Shown here in pieces: positions 9,303 to 18,487 of a DNA stretch of 64,000 nucleotides. The position numbers and the translations under genes are program-made. The stretch is taken from positions 31,071 to 95,070 of the forward strand of contig CANJLB010000011.1 in assembly GCA_947475065.1 (NCBI GenBank). Reading direction: 5' to 3'. The DNA comes from Opitutia bacterium. Lineage in GTDB: Bacteria > Verrucomicrobiota > Verrucomicrobiia > Opitutales > Opitutaceae. The notes beneath the pieces were generated by a model that was not told the origin of the DNA, made no database searches, and was given only the letters and a program-made list of their open reading frames with translations. Every line of letters starts with the position of its first letter. Position 1 is the stretch's first letter.

Positions 9303-10082
9303 TCAGGCTCCGGTCGGCGGCAGGGTGAGAATCTCGGGACCACGCTCAGTGGTGAGCACCGTGTGCTCAAAGTGCGCGGAAGGCGTGCCGTCGGCTGTGA
9401 CACAGGTCCAACCGTCGGCGAGCGTCTTCGTCTTATGGCCGCCGAGGTTGACCATCGGCTCGATGGCGAGGGTCATGCCCGGCCTGATTTCCTCCGTGCG
9501 GTGGCGCTTCTTGTCCACGAAGTTCGGGATCTGGGGCTCCTCGTGCATCGCGAGGCCGACCCCATGGCCGACCATGTCACGGACGACGCTGAACCCGTGG
9601 CCTTCGACGTGGCGCTGGACGGCTTGCGAGATGTCCCCGATGCGATTGCCAACGGTCGCGGCCGCAATGCCGGCAACCAGCGCCTCCTGTGTTACGCGAA
9701 GCAGGTCGGCGACACGGGCCGCGATGGGCAGGAGCGGGACGGTGAACGCGTTGTCGCCGATGTAGCCTTGGTATTCAACCACCACATCCAGAGTGACAAT
9801 ATCGCCGTCGCGCAGAACCCGTTTGAGGGAGCCGATGCCGTGCACCACCTCCTCGTTGACCGAGATGCAACTGAAGGCCGGATAACGCCGCGAATGCAAC
9901 TGGTAGCCGTGGCAGGCGCTCCTGGCCCCGTGGCGCGCGATCAAATCGCGCGCGGCCTGATCCAAGTCATAGGTCGTCACCCCGGGCCGGACGAGTTGTT
10001 TCAACTCATGGAGCACCGAGGCGGCGACCGCGCACGCCGCGCGCATTTTGGCGATGCCGATTTTATCTTTGATCGGGATCAT
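9303..10082 (-). CDS. map: Methionine aminopeptidase, type I
   Basis: About 259 residues from MIPIKDKIGIAKMRAA. This start was chosen because the ATG overlaps the stop of the upstream Adk-like gene by 4 bp (ATGA); the longer frame upstream is Arg-rich and unlike the family. All five metal ligands of the pita-bread fold are visible: Asp in TLDVVVEY, Asp in YIGDNAF, His in GHGVGLAMHE, Glu in AIEPM and Glu in FEHTVL. It removes the N-terminal Met of nascent proteins. The secY-(adk)-map order is the common bacterial arrangement. Confidence 0.95.
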   Translation of the reverse strand: MIPIKDKIGIAKMRAACAVAASVLHELKQLVRPGVTTYDLDQAARDLIARHGARSACHGYQLHSRRYPAFSCISVNEEVVHGIGSLKRVLRDGDIVTLDVVVEYQGYIGDNAFTVPLLPIAARVADLLRVTQEALVAGIAAATVGNRIGDISQAVQRHVEGHGFSVVRDMVGHGVGLAMHEEPQIPNFVDKKRHRTEEIRPGMTLAIEPMVNLGGHKTKTLADGWTCVTADGTPSAHFEHTVLTTERGPEILTLPPTGA

Positions 10083-10519
10083 GCGGCGTATTCGGCCGCC
10101 TCCGTGAGGAGGCCGAGCGTGCGGTAGTGTTCGGCGACAGGCGAGGCGGCGGTGGCCGCGTCGGCGAGGATGACAGCATCCAACGGCACGGCGCGGGCGT
10201 CGAGCCATTCGTCAAACACTTTGGCTTGGAGCAGCGTAGCCGGGAAGTCCGTGAGGACGAAACCCGCATCAGGTTTGCGCGACCAGAACCAGCGGCGCAG
10301 CAGGGCGACCGTGGCGGCGTCACCCGCCGGAGCGGAGGACGAAGGACGGCGCGAAATCTCCGGCCGCATCAGGCGGGCGGGAGAGACGTGCTCGAGATTC
10401 AAAGAACAGATCCGGTTCATCAGGGCTTCGGAGGAAGGACTGGGCGAACCAATTAATACTAGCTTAACCCTGGCCCGGGGGCCAGAGTTGGGAAAAGGGT
10501 CAGACTGTGCAGGCGTCAC
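10079..10519 (-). CDS. Degenerate adenylate-kinase-like protein (no P-loop, no LID)
   Basis: A 146-residue protein in the place where secY-adk-map clusters carry adenylate kinase. It begins the Adk fold (RVKLVLIGSPSPSSEALMNR) but the nucleotide-binding loop, normally GxPGxGKGT, reads GSPSPSSEA, without the essential Lys and Gly. The NMP-binding segment is partly kept (GFVLTDFPATLLQAKVFDEW, compare GFxLDGFPRTxxQA), again without the catalytic Arg. The LID region is missing, and the end (EHYRTLGLLTEAAEY) resembles the C-terminal Adk helix. Authentic Adk is about 185-215 residues. It is intact as a frame and translationally coupled to map, so it is probably expressed but unlikely to be a kinase. 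It may be a pseudoenzyme or an eroding paralogue. Confidence 0.75.
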   Translation of the reverse strand: MTPAQSDPFPNSGPRARVKLVLIGSPSPSSEALMNRICSLNLEHVSPARLMRPEISRRPSSSAPAGDAATVALLRRWFWSRKPDAGFVLTDFPATLLQAKVFDEWLDARAVPLDAVILADAATAASPVAEHYRTLGLLTEAAEYAA

Positions 10520-10541
10520 GGGGCATGTAAAGCCTCAATTA

Positions 10542-12035
10542 TCAGCTCCGCAGCCATTGGACGAGCCAGGCGACAAGACCGATGAGGAAGATCGCCGTCA
10601 CCGGCACGACAATCTTCATGAGCGCCTCGTTGCCGAGGGCGTCGCCAGTCATGCCCTGGCGGGTGTCGGCCCGGGAGCGAATGCGGCCTTTCTTGAGAAA
10701 TCCATCGTAGTGGCGCTGGAGGAGGAAAGTTTCGACCTGCTTCATCGTGTCGAGGATGACACCGACGGTGATTAGCATGCCCGTGCCGCCAAAGAAATAG
10801 GCGACGCGCGAAGGCACATTCCACCCGTTGAGTAGCACGTCCGGCATGACCGCAATGATGGTGAGGAAAACCGCGCCAGCCAGAGTGAGCCGCGTCATCA
10901 CGAAATCCAGGAACTTGGCCGTCGGTTCGCCCGGACGCACCCCGGGGACATAGCCGCCGTGCTTTTTCAAATCATCGGCGACTTGGATTGGCTTGAACAT
11001 AACCGCCACCCAAAAATAGCTGAAAAAGAGTATGAGCAGACCGAACCCAAGGTAATAGGTCCAATGGCCGCGCACGAGATTCTGCGATAGATCGGTCAGC
11101 GTCTGGAGGTTCCACGCCGCACCAATCATGTGCAGGATTTGCTGGGGAAACAGCAGGATCGCGCTGGCGAAAATCACGGGCATGACCCCCGAGTAGTTGA
11201 CCTTCAGCGGCAGGAACGAGCTCTGCCCGCCCATGACCTTGTTGCCCACGACCCGCTTGGCGTATTGCACGGGAATCTTGCGCTGGCCCTGCACCACGAG
11301 GATGATGCCGACGGTCACACCGATGAACAGCAGCATCATGATGGCCGCCTCCAGCAGTCCTAGGTTTGGCCCCGCACCGATGGGCTTAAAAAAGAGCTGC
11401 CATGTGGCGTGCGCCGCTCCCGGAATGTCGGCCAGGATCCCGACCGTGATGAGCAAGGACACACCGTTGCCAATGCCTCGCTGCGTGATCTGCTCGCCCA
11501 GCCACATGAGCAGCATGGTTCCGGCGGTCAGAAAAATCACGGAGGTCACCAAAAACCAAAGATGCGGGACGATGACGATGTCCGGACCGCTGTAGCCTTG
11601 GAAAAGCTGGCCGGGATGTTCCAACGCCAGAATGAGCAGCACGCCCTGAATGACACAAATCAACACCGTGGCATAGCGGGTATATTGGGTCAGCTTCTGC
11701 CGGCCCACATCACCCTCCTGCGCCAGCCGGCTCAGGCTGGGCAGGACGGCGGTCATCAGTTGAAAAATGATGGAGGCGCTGATGTAGGGCATGATGCCCA
11801 GCGCACAAACCGCACCCTTGATGAGGGCGCCGCCGGTGAACATATTGTAGAGGCCCATGACCGCGTTGCCAGCCCCTCCGCTGGCGGAGTCAAAATAGGC
11901 CTTGAGCGGCGTCGGATCCACCCCGGGCAGCGGGATGTGCGTGCCGACCCGTGACACGAACAGCAGCGCGAGCGTGTAGATGATCCGCGAGCGGAGCTCA
12001 GGAATCTTCAGGGAATTGGTGAAGGCGGAAAACAC
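10542..12035 (-). CDS. secY: Preprotein translocase subunit SecY
   Basis: A 497-residue polytopic inner-membrane protein forming the Sec channel. Visible landmarks are the N-terminal FTNSLKIPELRSRIIYTLALL, the plug/TM2 region GIMPYISASIIFQLMTAVLP, the QRGIGNGVSLLI motif and the cytoplasmic loop with GVRPGEPTAKFLDFVMTRLT. About ten membrane segments can be counted. Slightly longer than E. coli SecY (443), mainly in periplasmic loops. It lies between rplO and the Adk-like gene in the spc part of the cluster. Confidence 0.97.
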   Translation of the reverse strand: MFSAFTNSLKIPELRSRIIYTLALLFVSRVGTHIPLPGVDPTPLKAYFDSASGGAGNAVMGLYNMFTGGALIKGAVCALGIMPYISASIIFQLMTAVLPSLSRLAQEGDVGRQKLTQYTRYATVLICVIQGVLLILALEHPGQLFQGYSGPDIVIVPHLWFLVTSVIFLTAGTMLLMWLGEQITQRGIGNGVSLLITVGILADIPGAAHATWQLFFKPIGAGPNLGLLEAAIMMLLFIGVTVGIILVVQGQRKIPVQYAKRVVGNKVMGGQSSFLPLKVNYSGVMPVIFASAILLFPQQILHMIGAAWNLQTLTDLSQNLVRGHWTYYLGFGLLILFFSYFWVAVMFKPIQVADDLKKHGGYVPGVRPGEPTAKFLDFVMTRLTLAGAVFLTIIAVMPDVLLNGWNVPSRVAYFFGGTGMLITVGVILDTMKQVETFLLQRHYDGFLKKGRIRSRADTRQGMTGDALGNEALMKIVVPVTAIFLIGLVAWLVQWLRS

Positions 12036-12133
12036 GACGGAAGAAAAATAGGGAGCAGGGAGATCGAGCGATGCAATGAAGGTCCGGCGATGGACGGTTT
12101 TCCTTCATCGGTCATTCATCCTTGGGCGTCGGG

Positions 12134-12580
12134 TCAGCCCACGAGCGCCTGGCCGCCCGCTTTCTCGATCTTGGCCTTGGCGGAGGCCGAGAATTTCGCC
12201 GCAGTGACTTTCAGCGCACGGGTGATCTCGCCGTCACCGAGGATCTTGACGGATTTCTCGCCACCACGGATGAGGCCGGCCGCGGCCAGCACGACGGCGT
12301 TGGCCTCGGTCACCGCCGCATCAAGCTGGCCAAGATCGCCCACATTGAGGACGGCGATCTCGGTGCGAAACTCGTAGTTGTTGAACCCACGGTGCGGGAG
12401 CTTGCGGTAGAGCGGCATCTGGCCGCCCTCGAAGCCGGGGCGGATGCTGCCTCCGCTGCGCGCGGTCTGGCCTTTGCCGCCGCGGCCGCTGGTCTTGCCG
12501 TGCCCGCTGCCTTCGCCGCAGCCGACGCGCTTCTTGCGGTGGACCGCACCGGGAGTGTTCTTGAGTTCGTGGAGTTTCAT
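12134..12580 (-). CDS. rplO: 50S ribosomal protein L15
   Basis: A 148-residue L15 from MKLHELKNTPGAVHRKKRVG. The Gly/Arg-rich N-terminus (GRGSGHGKTSGRGGKGQ type: GSGHGKTSGRGGKGQTARSG) is diagnostic, followed by FEGGQMPLYRKLPHRGF. The frame is open further upstream, but that part overlaps rpsE and lacks L15 similarity. Only 55 bp separate it from rpsE, where rpmD (L30) is usually found. Confidence 0.96.
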   Translation of the reverse strand: MKLHELKNTPGAVHRKKRVGCGEGSGHGKTSGRGGKGQTARSGGSIRPGFEGGQMPLYRKLPHRGFNNYEFRTEIAVLNVGDLGQLDAAVTEANAVVLAAAGLIRGGEKSVKILGDGEITRALKVTAAKFSASAKAKIEKAGGQALVG

Positions 12581-12635
12581 GGTGGTTCCTGGATGCGCCC
12601 GGCCCGCATGCGCGGAGCCGGACTCGGATAAAATT

Positions 12636-13271
12636 TTACGAGGCCTTGCGGATGGCGTGGATGTCGGCCGCGAGGCGGAGCTGCTGCAGGGCGGCGATGG
12701 TGGCGTGCACCACCGCGATGTGGTTGCTCGAACCCATGGATTTGGTGAGCACATTTTTCACCCCGGCGGCCTCCAGCACGGCGCGGACCGCGCCGCCGGC
12801 GATGAGGCCGGTGCCCGTCGAGGCGGGCTTGAGCAAAACCTTGCCCCCGTCGTATTCCCCAAAGACGTCGTGCGGAATGGTGTCACCCTTGAGCTTGACG
12901 TGGATCATGCGCTTGTGGGCGTTGGCCGTGCCTTTCTTGATGGCCTCGGGCACCTCGTTGGCCTTGCCGATGCCGACACCAATGCTGCCTTTCTGATCGC
13001 CGACGACGGCGAGCGCGGCGAAGCTGAAGCGGCGCCCGCCCTTGACGACCTTGGCGCAGCGGTTGATGAACACGATTTTCTCCAGCATCGCAGGGCTGCC
13101 GTCGGGGTTGGTGGTGGCGGGCTTGTTACGGTCGTCGCGGCGCGGGCCGCGGTTGCCACCGCCATCACGGCGCGGGCCGCGTGGCGGACGGTCGGGAGGC
13201 GGAGCAGATGGGACGGCAGCCTCAACGGCGGGCGCGGCGGTCGGGGAAACGGTATCGGGTTCGGTGCTCAT
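12636..13271 (-). CDS. rpsE: 30S ribosomal protein S5
   Basis: A 211-residue S5. Core from about residue 60: [20 protein letters not shown], then [16 protein letters not shown] and [16 protein letters not shown]5 takes part in decoding accuracy. The first 60 residues are an extra Pro/Arg/Gly-rich extension ([11 protein letters not shown]), compared with about 165 residues for a typical S5. It is followed closely by rplO with no rpmD between them. Confidence 0.96.
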   Translation of the reverse strand: MSTEPDTVSPTAAPAVEAAVPSAPPPDRPPRGPRRDGGGNRGPRRDDRNKPATTNPDGSPAMLEKIVFINRCAKVVKGGRRFSFAALAVVGDQKGSIGVGIGKANEVPEAIKKGTANAHKRMIHVKLKGDTIPHDVFGEYDGGKVLLKPASTGTGLIAGGAVRAVLEAAGVKNVLTKSMGSSNHIAVVHATIAALQQLRLAADIHAIRKAS

Positions 13272-13278
13272 GCGGTTT

Positions 13279-13641
13279 TTAGAATTGGAGGCCGCCTTCG
13301 CGCGCGGCGTCGGCGAACGTTTTTACTTTGCCGTGGTAAAGCGCGCCGGCGCGGTCGAAAACCACCGGGCCGAGACCGGCGGCCTTGGCCTTGGTCGCGA
13401 AGGCGAGGCCTAGGGCCTTGGCCCCGGCCAGATTGGCGGCGAGCTTCTGGCGGCGCAGTTCGGGATCGAGCGTGCCCAGGAAAACGAGCGTGACGCCCGT
13501 GTCGTCGTTGATGGCCTGGGCGTAAATATGCTTGGCGGTGAAGGTCACGCAGAGGCGCGGGCGCACGGAGGTGCCGGCGACCTTTTTGCGGATGCGCCAG
13601 CGGCGCTTCTGGCGCATCACGGCTTTGTGGACGGTGTTCAT
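13279..13641 (-). CDS. rplR: 50S ribosomal protein L18
   Basis: A 120-residue L18 from [20 protein letters not shown], with [21 protein letters not shown] and the closing GRVK-type helix ([19 protein letters not shown]). L18 binds 5S rRNA together with L5. A longer frame upstream is a shadow of rplF. It is 7 bp upstream of rpsE. Confidence 0.96.
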   Translation of the reverse strand: MNTVHKAVMRQKRRWRIRKKVAGTSVRPRLCVTFTAKHIYAQAINDDTGVTLVFLGTLDPELRRQKLAANLAGAKALGLAFATKAKAAGLGPVVFDRAGALYHGKVKTFADAAREGGLQF

Positions 13642-13693
13642 CGGGAAAGGAGAAAGTTGAGGACGGGGAGGAAAAGGAAAACGAGCACGGACG

Positions 13694-14242
13694 TTAGGCG
13701 ACGGTCTTGCCTTCCTTGCGGCGGACGCGCTCGGCGTGCTCGCCCACGATGCGGACACCCTTGCCTTTGTAAGGCTCCGGCGGATAATAGGCGCGAATCT
13801 CGGCCGTGACCTGTCCGACAAGCTGTTTGTCCGCGCCCTCGATGGAGAGCTTGGTGCCCTCGACGACGGTGACCTTGATGCCCTCGGGAATGTCAAACAG
13901 GATCGGATGCGAGTAGCCCAGCGCGAGGTCGAGCTGGCTGCCCTTGAGGTTGGCCTTGAAGCCGACGCCCTGAATTTCGAGCTCCTTCTTATAGCCCTCG
14001 GACACGCCCCGGACCATCCCGGCGATGACCGAGCGCGCGGTGCCATACATGGCCTTGGCGAAGCGGCTGGTGTCGTCCGTCGGGGCGACCGTGATTTTTT
14101 TGTCGGCCTGCGTGATGCTCACGACGGGCGCGAAGGTCTTGGCGACCTTGCCTTTGGGACCCTCGACGCGGACGGTGTGACCTTGGATGTCAACCTTGAC
14201 CTTGTCGGGGATGGGAACGGGTTGTTTGCCGATGCGGCTCAT
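13694..14242 (-). CDS. rplF: 50S ribosomal protein L6
   Basis: A 182-residue L6 from MSRIGKQPVPIPDKVKVDIQ. Two related alpha/beta domains are present, the second with YSHPILFDIPEGIKV and the C-terminal signature EPYKGKGVRIVGEHAERVRR. It sits at the factor-binding site of the large subunit. The start was chosen over a longer frame that runs back into rpsH. Confidence 0.97.
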   Translation of the reverse strand: MSRIGKQPVPIPDKVKVDIQGHTVRVEGPKGKVAKTFAPVVSITQADKKITVAPTDDTSRFAKAMYGTARSVIAGMVRGVSEGYKKELEIQGVGFKANLKGSQLDLALGYSHPILFDIPEGIKVTVVEGTKLSIEGADKQLVGQVTAEIRAYYPPEPYKGKGVRIVGEHAERVRRKEGKTVA

Positions 14243-14255
14243 GGTGGGTGCGGTG

Positions 14256-14648
14256 TTACCAGACGTTGCAGACGAGCTCGCCGCCGACTTTCTGGCGCCG
14301 GCAGTCCTGATCCTTGAGCAGCCCTTTCGAGGTGGAAAGGATCGCGATGCCGAGGCCGTTGAGAACCCGTGGGATCTCGGTGTAGCGAAAATAGAGGCGG
14401 CGGCCGGGCGTTGAGACGCGCGTGACGTTCGTGAGCGCGGACGCGCTGGCGACATACTTCATTTTGACGACGAGCGTCTTGTGCCCCAACGTGTCTGTGC
14501 CGTCGGCATAGTCGGAGATGTAGCCCTCGGCCTTGAGGATGGCGGCGAGGTTCTGCTTGAGCTTGGAGTGCGGGGAAGCGCACTCGGCGAGGCCGGCCTT
14601 CGACGCGTTGCGCAGGCGGGTGAGGAAGTCACTGACAGGATCGGTCAT
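14256..14648 (-). CDS. rpsH: 30S ribosomal protein S8
   Basis: A 130-residue S8 starting MTDPVSDFLTRLRNASKAG, ending in the conserved ILSTSKGLLKDQDCRRQKVGGELVCNVW region (compare the family T-S-x-G-x-M-S/T-D motif; here Met is Leu and the Thr/Ser is Lys). S8 binds helix 21 of 16S rRNA and in some species represses the spc operon. It is 14 bp upstream of rplF. Confidence 0.96.
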   Translation of the reverse strand: MTDPVSDFLTRLRNASKAGLAECASPHSKLKQNLAAILKAEGYISDYADGTDTLGHKTLVVKMKYVASASALTNVTRVSTPGRRLYFRYTEIPRVLNGLGIAILSTSKGLLKDQDCRRQKVGGELVCNVW

Positions 14649-14709
14649 GGCGGATGTTGGGTTGGACAGGCCGGCGGGTCATATCCGACTCCCGGAGGCC
14701 GGAGGAGTT

Positions 14710-15015
14710 TTACCAGGAGGATTTGGTGACGCCGGGGATTTTACCGGCGAGCGCAAGCTCGCGGAATGTGATGCGGGACACGCCGAACGCGCCAATGTAG
14801 GCGCGCGGGCGGCCGCTGAGGGAGCAGCGGTTGCGGATGCGCACGGGCGACGAATTTTTGGGCAGCTTTTGCAGCCTCTTCTGCGCGGCGAAAAACTGCT
14901 CGTCGGTCGTGGCCGGGTTGGCGAGGACAGCCTTCAGCTCGGCGCGGAGGGGCGCGAACTTGGCCGAGAGGACGATGCGCTTTTTGTTGCGCTCAATGGC
15001 GGAGGTCTTGGGCAT
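14710..15015 (-). CDS. rpsN: 30S ribosomal protein S14, long zinc-free form
   Basis: A 101-residue S14: [19 protein letters not shown] at the N-terminus and [21 protein letters not shown], ending VTKSSW. The length and the lack of the two CxxC pairs make it the zinc-independent (C-minus) type. It lies between rplE and rpsH, the usual position. Confidence 0.97.
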   Translation of the reverse strand: MPKTSAIERNKKRIVLSAKFAPLRAELKAVLANPATTDEQFFAAQKRLQKLPKNSSPVRIRNRCSLSGRPRAYIGAFGVSRITFRELALAGKIPGVTKSSW

Positions 15016-15026
15016 GGCGAATAGGG

Positions 15027-15611
15027 TCAGGCGGCGGCGGGTTTCGACTGGGCGGCCTGCGGCTCAATGCGGCGGAACGGCATGCCCAGCAGCTTCAGCA
15101 GCTCGCGGCCCTCATCATCGCTCCGGGCGGTGGTGACGATCGTGATGTCGAGACCCATCGTCTTCTTGACGTTCTCGACCGTGATCTCGGGGAAGATGGT
15201 AAAATCGGTGATCCCGAGGTTGTAGTTGCCGTGACCGTCGAGCTTCGAGCCGACACCGCGGAAGTCACGGATGGTGGGAAGCGCGACCGCGAGCAGGCGG
15301 CAGAGAAACTCCCACATGGCGTCGCCGCGCAGGGTGACGTGGCAGCCGGTGACCTGGTTGGGCTTGAGCTTGAAATTCGAAATGGCCTTCTTGGTGCGCG
15401 AGAGCACGGGCTTGTGGCCGGCGATGGCCCCAAGGTCGCGGGCGGCGTCGGCGATCTGGTTCTTGTCGGCCTCGGCATCTATGCCCGTGTTCAGGCTGAT
15501 CTTGGTGAGCTTGGGCACCTGATGCTTGTTTTTGTAGCCACGGCTCTTCACGAGCGCAGGGACGACCTGCTCGTGGTAGAGTTTTTTAAGGACGGGAGTG
15601 TAGCTGCTCAT
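15027..15611 (-). CDS. rplE: 50S ribosomal protein L5
   Basis: A 194-residue L5: [38 protein letters not shown], and the C-terminal [20 protein letters not shown]. It binds 5S rRNA and contacts the P-site tRNA. About 12-15 extra Ala/Gln/Pro-rich residues form the C-terminal tail. It is 12 bp upstream of rpsN, with a 71-bp gap to rplX. Confidence 0.97.
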   Translation of the reverse strand: MSSYTPVLKKLYHEQVVPALVKSRGYKNKHQVPKLTKISLNTGIDAEADKNQIADAARDLGAIAGHKPVLSRTKKAISNFKLKPNQVTGCHVTLRGDAMWEFLCRLLAVALPTIRDFRGVGSKLDGHGNYNLGITDFTIFPEITVENVKKTMGLDITIVTTARSDDEGRELLKLLGMPFRRIEPQAAQSKPAAA

Positions 15612-15682
15612 GGAAGGTGCGAAAGAGGGAAAGGGTTCAGTAACTCAGGCGGCGGGCGGGTTTGGCAAGCGTGCAATGCAGG

Positions 15683-15967
15683 TCAGGCGGCGGGCGCGGC
15701 GGCGGGTGCAAGCTTTTTCCGCTTGCTCGCGTCGTAGCTGGCGCGGGTCATGAGGTTAGAGACATGGACGGAGCCCTCGCGCTCGGTGATCGCGCCCTGG
15801 GGGTTTTTCTCCGACTTTTTCTCGTGGCGCTTGACCATCGCTACGCCTTCGATGCGCGCCCGGTTTTTGGCGGCGAGCACCTCCAGGATTTTTCCGGACT
15901 TCCCCTTGTGGGAGCCGGCGATGACGACGACCTGGTCGCCGCGTTTGACGTGAAATTTGGTGGCCAT
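15683..15967 (-). CDS. rplX: 50S ribosomal protein L24
   Basis: A 94-residue L24 with the KOW motif at its start (FHVKRGDQVVVIAGSHKGKSG) and the RARIEGVAMVKRH segment. It initiates large-subunit assembly on 23S rRNA. The gene starts 2 bp after the rplN stop, and the C-terminus ends in an Ala/Pro tail. Confidence 0.97.
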   Translation of the reverse strand: MATKFHVKRGDQVVVIAGSHKGKSGKILEVLAAKNRARIEGVAMVKRHEKKSEKNPQGAITEREGSVHVSNLMTRASYDASKRKKLAPAAAPAA

Positions 15968-15969
15968 GT

Positions 15970-16335
15970 TCAGAGAACCTCCGGGGCAAGCGAAATGATC
16001 TTCATGAAGTTTTTCGCCCGCAACTCCCGGGCTACGGGGCCGAAGATACGGGTCCCCTTGGGATTGTTGGTCGCGTCAATGATGACGATCGCGTTGCTGT
16101 CGAAACGCAGGTAGCTGCCGTCGGCCCGGCGCACCGGCGCCCGGGTGCGGATGACGACCGCCTTGGCGACCTCCCCCTTTTTTACGGTGGCGTCGGGCGT
16201 GCTGTCCTTGATGTGGACGGTGACCACGTCGCCCACGGCGGCCGTGTCGGTGGTCTGCCCTTTTTTGGAAATCATGGCAGCCCGGCGGGCGCCGGTGTTG
16301 TCGGCGACGTCGAGGATGGAGCGTAGTTGGATCAT
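15970..16335 (-). CDS. rplN: 50S ribosomal protein L14
   Basis: A 121-residue L14 from [19 protein letters not shown], with [14 protein letters not shown] [20 protein letters not shown] and the end [13 protein letters not shown]. All are conserved L14 features. It lies at the subunit interface. A longer upstream frame is a shadow of rpsQ. Confidence 0.97.
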   Translation of the reverse strand: MIQLRSILDVADNTGARRAAMISKKGQTTDTAAVGDVVTVHIKDSTPDATVKKGEVAKAVVIRTRAPVRRADGSYLRFDSNAIVIIDATNNPKGTRIFGPVARELRAKNFMKIISLAPEVL

Positions 16336-16360
16336 GGCGGGCCTTGGAGTAAGTTGAAAA

Positions 16361-16717
16361 TCAGGCGACCGGAGCGGCGGGCTTGGTCGTTTTGGTCGGA
16401 ACTTGGGCGGCCACATCCGACTCGGTGACCGCGACGGCATCGGTGGTGATCGCCTTCTGGAGGATGGAGGTGACGCGCCAGCGCTTGAGGCGGCTGAGGG
16501 GGCGGGTGGCCATGACCTCGACCTTGTCGCCGAGCTTAGTCTCGTTTTGCTCGTCGTGGACGTGCAGGACGGTCTGGCGGTTGACGACCTTGTGGTAGAG
16601 CGGATGCGGCGTCTTGTAGGCGACGGTGACCTTCACCGATTTGTCACCTGAGCGGCTGGAGACAAAGCCCGTGAGGGTCTTGCGCGGGTTGCGGGCGTTG
16701 AGGGCGGGCGAGGACAT
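16361..16717 (-). CDS. rpsQ: 30S ribosomal protein S17
   Basis: A 118-residue S17. The OB-fold core ([53 protein letters not shown]) spans about residues 11-85. Typical S17 has 80-90 residues; the remaining 30 form an Ala/Thr/Lys/Pro-rich C-terminal tail. The gene starts 6 bp after rpmC. Confidence 0.96.
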   Translation of the reverse strand: MSSPALNARNPRKTLTGFVSSRSGDKSVKVTVAYKTPHPLYHKVVNRQTVLHVHDEQNETKLGDKVEVMATRPLSRLKRWRVTSILQKAITTDAVAVTESDVAAQVPTKTTKPAAPVA

Positions 16718-16723
16718 GGGAGA

Positions 16724-16933
16724 TTAGCGGGAGGCTGCAGCCGGGGTCTGGGCCTTGGCGGTCTGGACGGTGAGGAGACGGGCGACATCTTTGCGGAGCG
16801 AGCGCAGCAGGTGCGGCTTCTCTACCTGGCCGGTGTTCTTCCGCAGCCGGAGGTTCAGCAGCTCGGTGCGGGTGTCCCGGAGCTTGGTCTCAATCTCCGC
16901 AACGGAGAGTTCACGAATTTCTTTGGCGGTCAT
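16724..16933 (-). CDS. rpmC: 50S ribosomal protein L29
   Basis: A 69-residue L29 from [18 protein letters not shown], with the two-helix body [20 protein letters not shown] and [10 protein letters not shown]29 sits beside the polypeptide exit tunnel near the signal-recognition-particle site. The start was chosen by homology; the longer frame overlaps rplP. The gap to rplP is 11 bp. Confidence 0.96.
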   Translation of the reverse strand: MTAKEIRELSVAEIETKLRDTRTELLNLRLRKNTGQVEKPHLLRSLRKDVARLLTVQTAKAQTPAAASR

Positions 16934-16944
16934 GGCGGTGGTGC

Positions 16945-17367
16945 TCAGGCGGCGGCGCTTTCGCGGGTGATGAAGCGGCAGTGGAAGGGAAGTTTGGCGT
17001 CGGCGAGGCGGAAGGCCTCCTTGGCAATGGTGAGCGGCACGCCGGCCAGCTCGAAAAGAATGGCGCCCGGCTTGATGATGGCGACGTAGTATTCCACCGG
17101 TCCCTTGCCGGAGCCCATGCGGGTCTCGGCGGGCTTCTTCGTCACAGGCTTGTGCGGATAGACGCGGATCCAAAGCTTGCCCTTGCGCTTGAGGTGCCGG
17201 GAGATGGTGACGCGCGCGGCCTCAATCTGCTGCCCGGTCATCGGGCCGCGGGTGAGCGACTGCAGGCCGAATTCGCCGAAGGACAGCACGTTGCCGCGCT
17301 TGGCGTTGCCGGCGGTGGAGCCTTTCTGCGACTTGCGGTATTTGGTGCGGGCAGGAGCGAGAGCCAT
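16945..17367 (-). CDS. rplP: 50S ribosomal protein L16
   Basis: A 140-residue L16: [40 protein letters not shown], and the tRNA-proximal segment [19 protein letters not shown]. It organises the A-site side of the large subunit. Standard length and position between rpsC and rpmC. Confidence 0.97.
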   Translation of the reverse strand: MALAPARTKYRKSQKGSTAGNAKRGNVLSFGEFGLQSLTRGPMTGQQIEAARVTISRHLKRKGKLWIRVYPHKPVTKKPAETRMGSGKGPVEYYVAIIKPGAILFELAGVPLTIAKEAFRLADAKLPFHCRFITRESAAA

Positions 17368-17415
17368 GGAAATGCGGAGTTAAAAATTGCGGTGGGCGGA
17401 GGGAACGGCGGCGGA

Positions 17416-18048
17416 TCAGGCGGCAGCCTCTTCTTTTTTGCAGATCCAGACCTTGACGCCGATCTTGCCGAAGAGCGTGTGGGCCTCGAAGAAACCGTAG
17501 TCAATGTTCTCACGGAGTGTGTGGAGCGGCACGCGTCCCTTGCGCTGCCATTCGCGGCGGGCGATGTCCGCGCCGCCGAGACGGCCGGAACACTGGATCT
17601 TGATGCCCTCGGCCCCGAGCGCCATCGCCATCTCGATGGACTTCTTGATGGCGCGACGGAAGGCGACGCGGCGCTCCAGTTGGAGCGCGACATTCTCGGC
17701 GACGAGCATGGCCTCGATCTCGGGTTTCTTCACCTCCTGGATGTCGAGCAAAATTTCCTTCCCGGTGAGTTTGGCGAGCTGGGCCTTGATGTTGTCAATC
17801 TCCTGCCCTTTGCGGCCGATGACGACGCCCGGGCGCGCGGTGTAAATCTTGACGCGGACGCGGTTCGAGGCGCGCTCGATGAAAATGCGCGGCACGCTGG
17901 CCTGCTTGAGCTTTTCCATCAGCTTCGAGCGGATGAGCTGGTCCTCGGCGAGCAGCTTGGGGAAATCTTTCTTGCTGGCGAACCAGCGGGACTGCCAGTT
18001 GCGGCGGACGGCGAGACGGAAGCCGGTGGGATTGGTTTTTTGGCCCAT
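17416..18048 (-). CDS. rpsC: 30S ribosomal protein S3
   Basis: A 210-residue S3 starting [20 protein letters not shown], with the KH domain ([20 protein letters not shown]) and the C-terminal domain [21 protein letters not shown]. It lines the mRNA entry tunnel and has mRNA helicase function with S4 and S5. Located 11 bp downstream of rplV. Confidence 0.98.
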   Translation of the reverse strand: MGQKTNPTGFRLAVRRNWQSRWFASKKDFPKLLAEDQLIRSKLMEKLKQASVPRIFIERASNRVRVKIYTARPGVVIGRKGQEIDNIKAQLAKLTGKEILLDIQEVKKPEIEAMLVAENVALQLERRVAFRRAIKKSIEMAMALGAEGIKIQCSGRLGGADIARREWQRKGRVPLHTLRENIDYGFFEAHTLFGKIGVKVWICKKEEAAA

Positions 18049-18059
18049 GATGGAAGTCC

Positions 18060-18401
18060 TCAGTTGGCGCTGCCGTCCGAGAGGACGATGCGGATGTGCG
18101 ACATTTTTTTGACGCGCGGCTTGGCGCTGCCCTTCGCCCCGGCCTTGAAACGCTTGAGCACGGGGCCGTTTTCGATGAGCGCAAACTTCACCGTGAGACT
18201 GTCGGCCGCGAGGTTGTTGTTGTTCTCGGCATTGGCGATGGCGCTCTTGAGCGTCTTCGCGATGAGCCGGGCGGACTTGCGCGGGATGAGCGCGAGGTAG
18301 TCAACGGCGGCGGCGGCCTTGCGGCCCTGGATGATGCGGGACACTTCGCGCATTTTTTTGGGCGACATGCGGGCGTAGCGGGTGATGGCTTGGACTTCCA
18401 T
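18060..18401 (-). CDS. rplV: 50S ribosomal protein L22
   Basis: A 113-residue L22 from [20 protein letters not shown], ending with the tunnel loop region ([17 protein letters not shown]). The preceding in-frame Met is Arg/Ala-rich sequence without similarity, so the later start was taken. Unusually, rplV is separated from rpsS by an extra exported-protein gene instead of following it directly. Confidence 0.97.
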   Translation of the reverse strand: MEVQAITRYARMSPKKMREVSRIIQGRKAAAAVDYLALIPRKSARLIAKTLKSAIANAENNNNLAADSLTVKFALIENGPVLKRFKAGAKGSAKPRVKKMSHIRIVLSDGSAN

Positions 18402-18487
18402 GGTGGTGGGCGGGATTCCGCACCGGAGTGCGGCGGCAGCAGCGCGCCGGAGATCGGCCCGCCCTGCTCTTTGGGACATTGGTTGGT

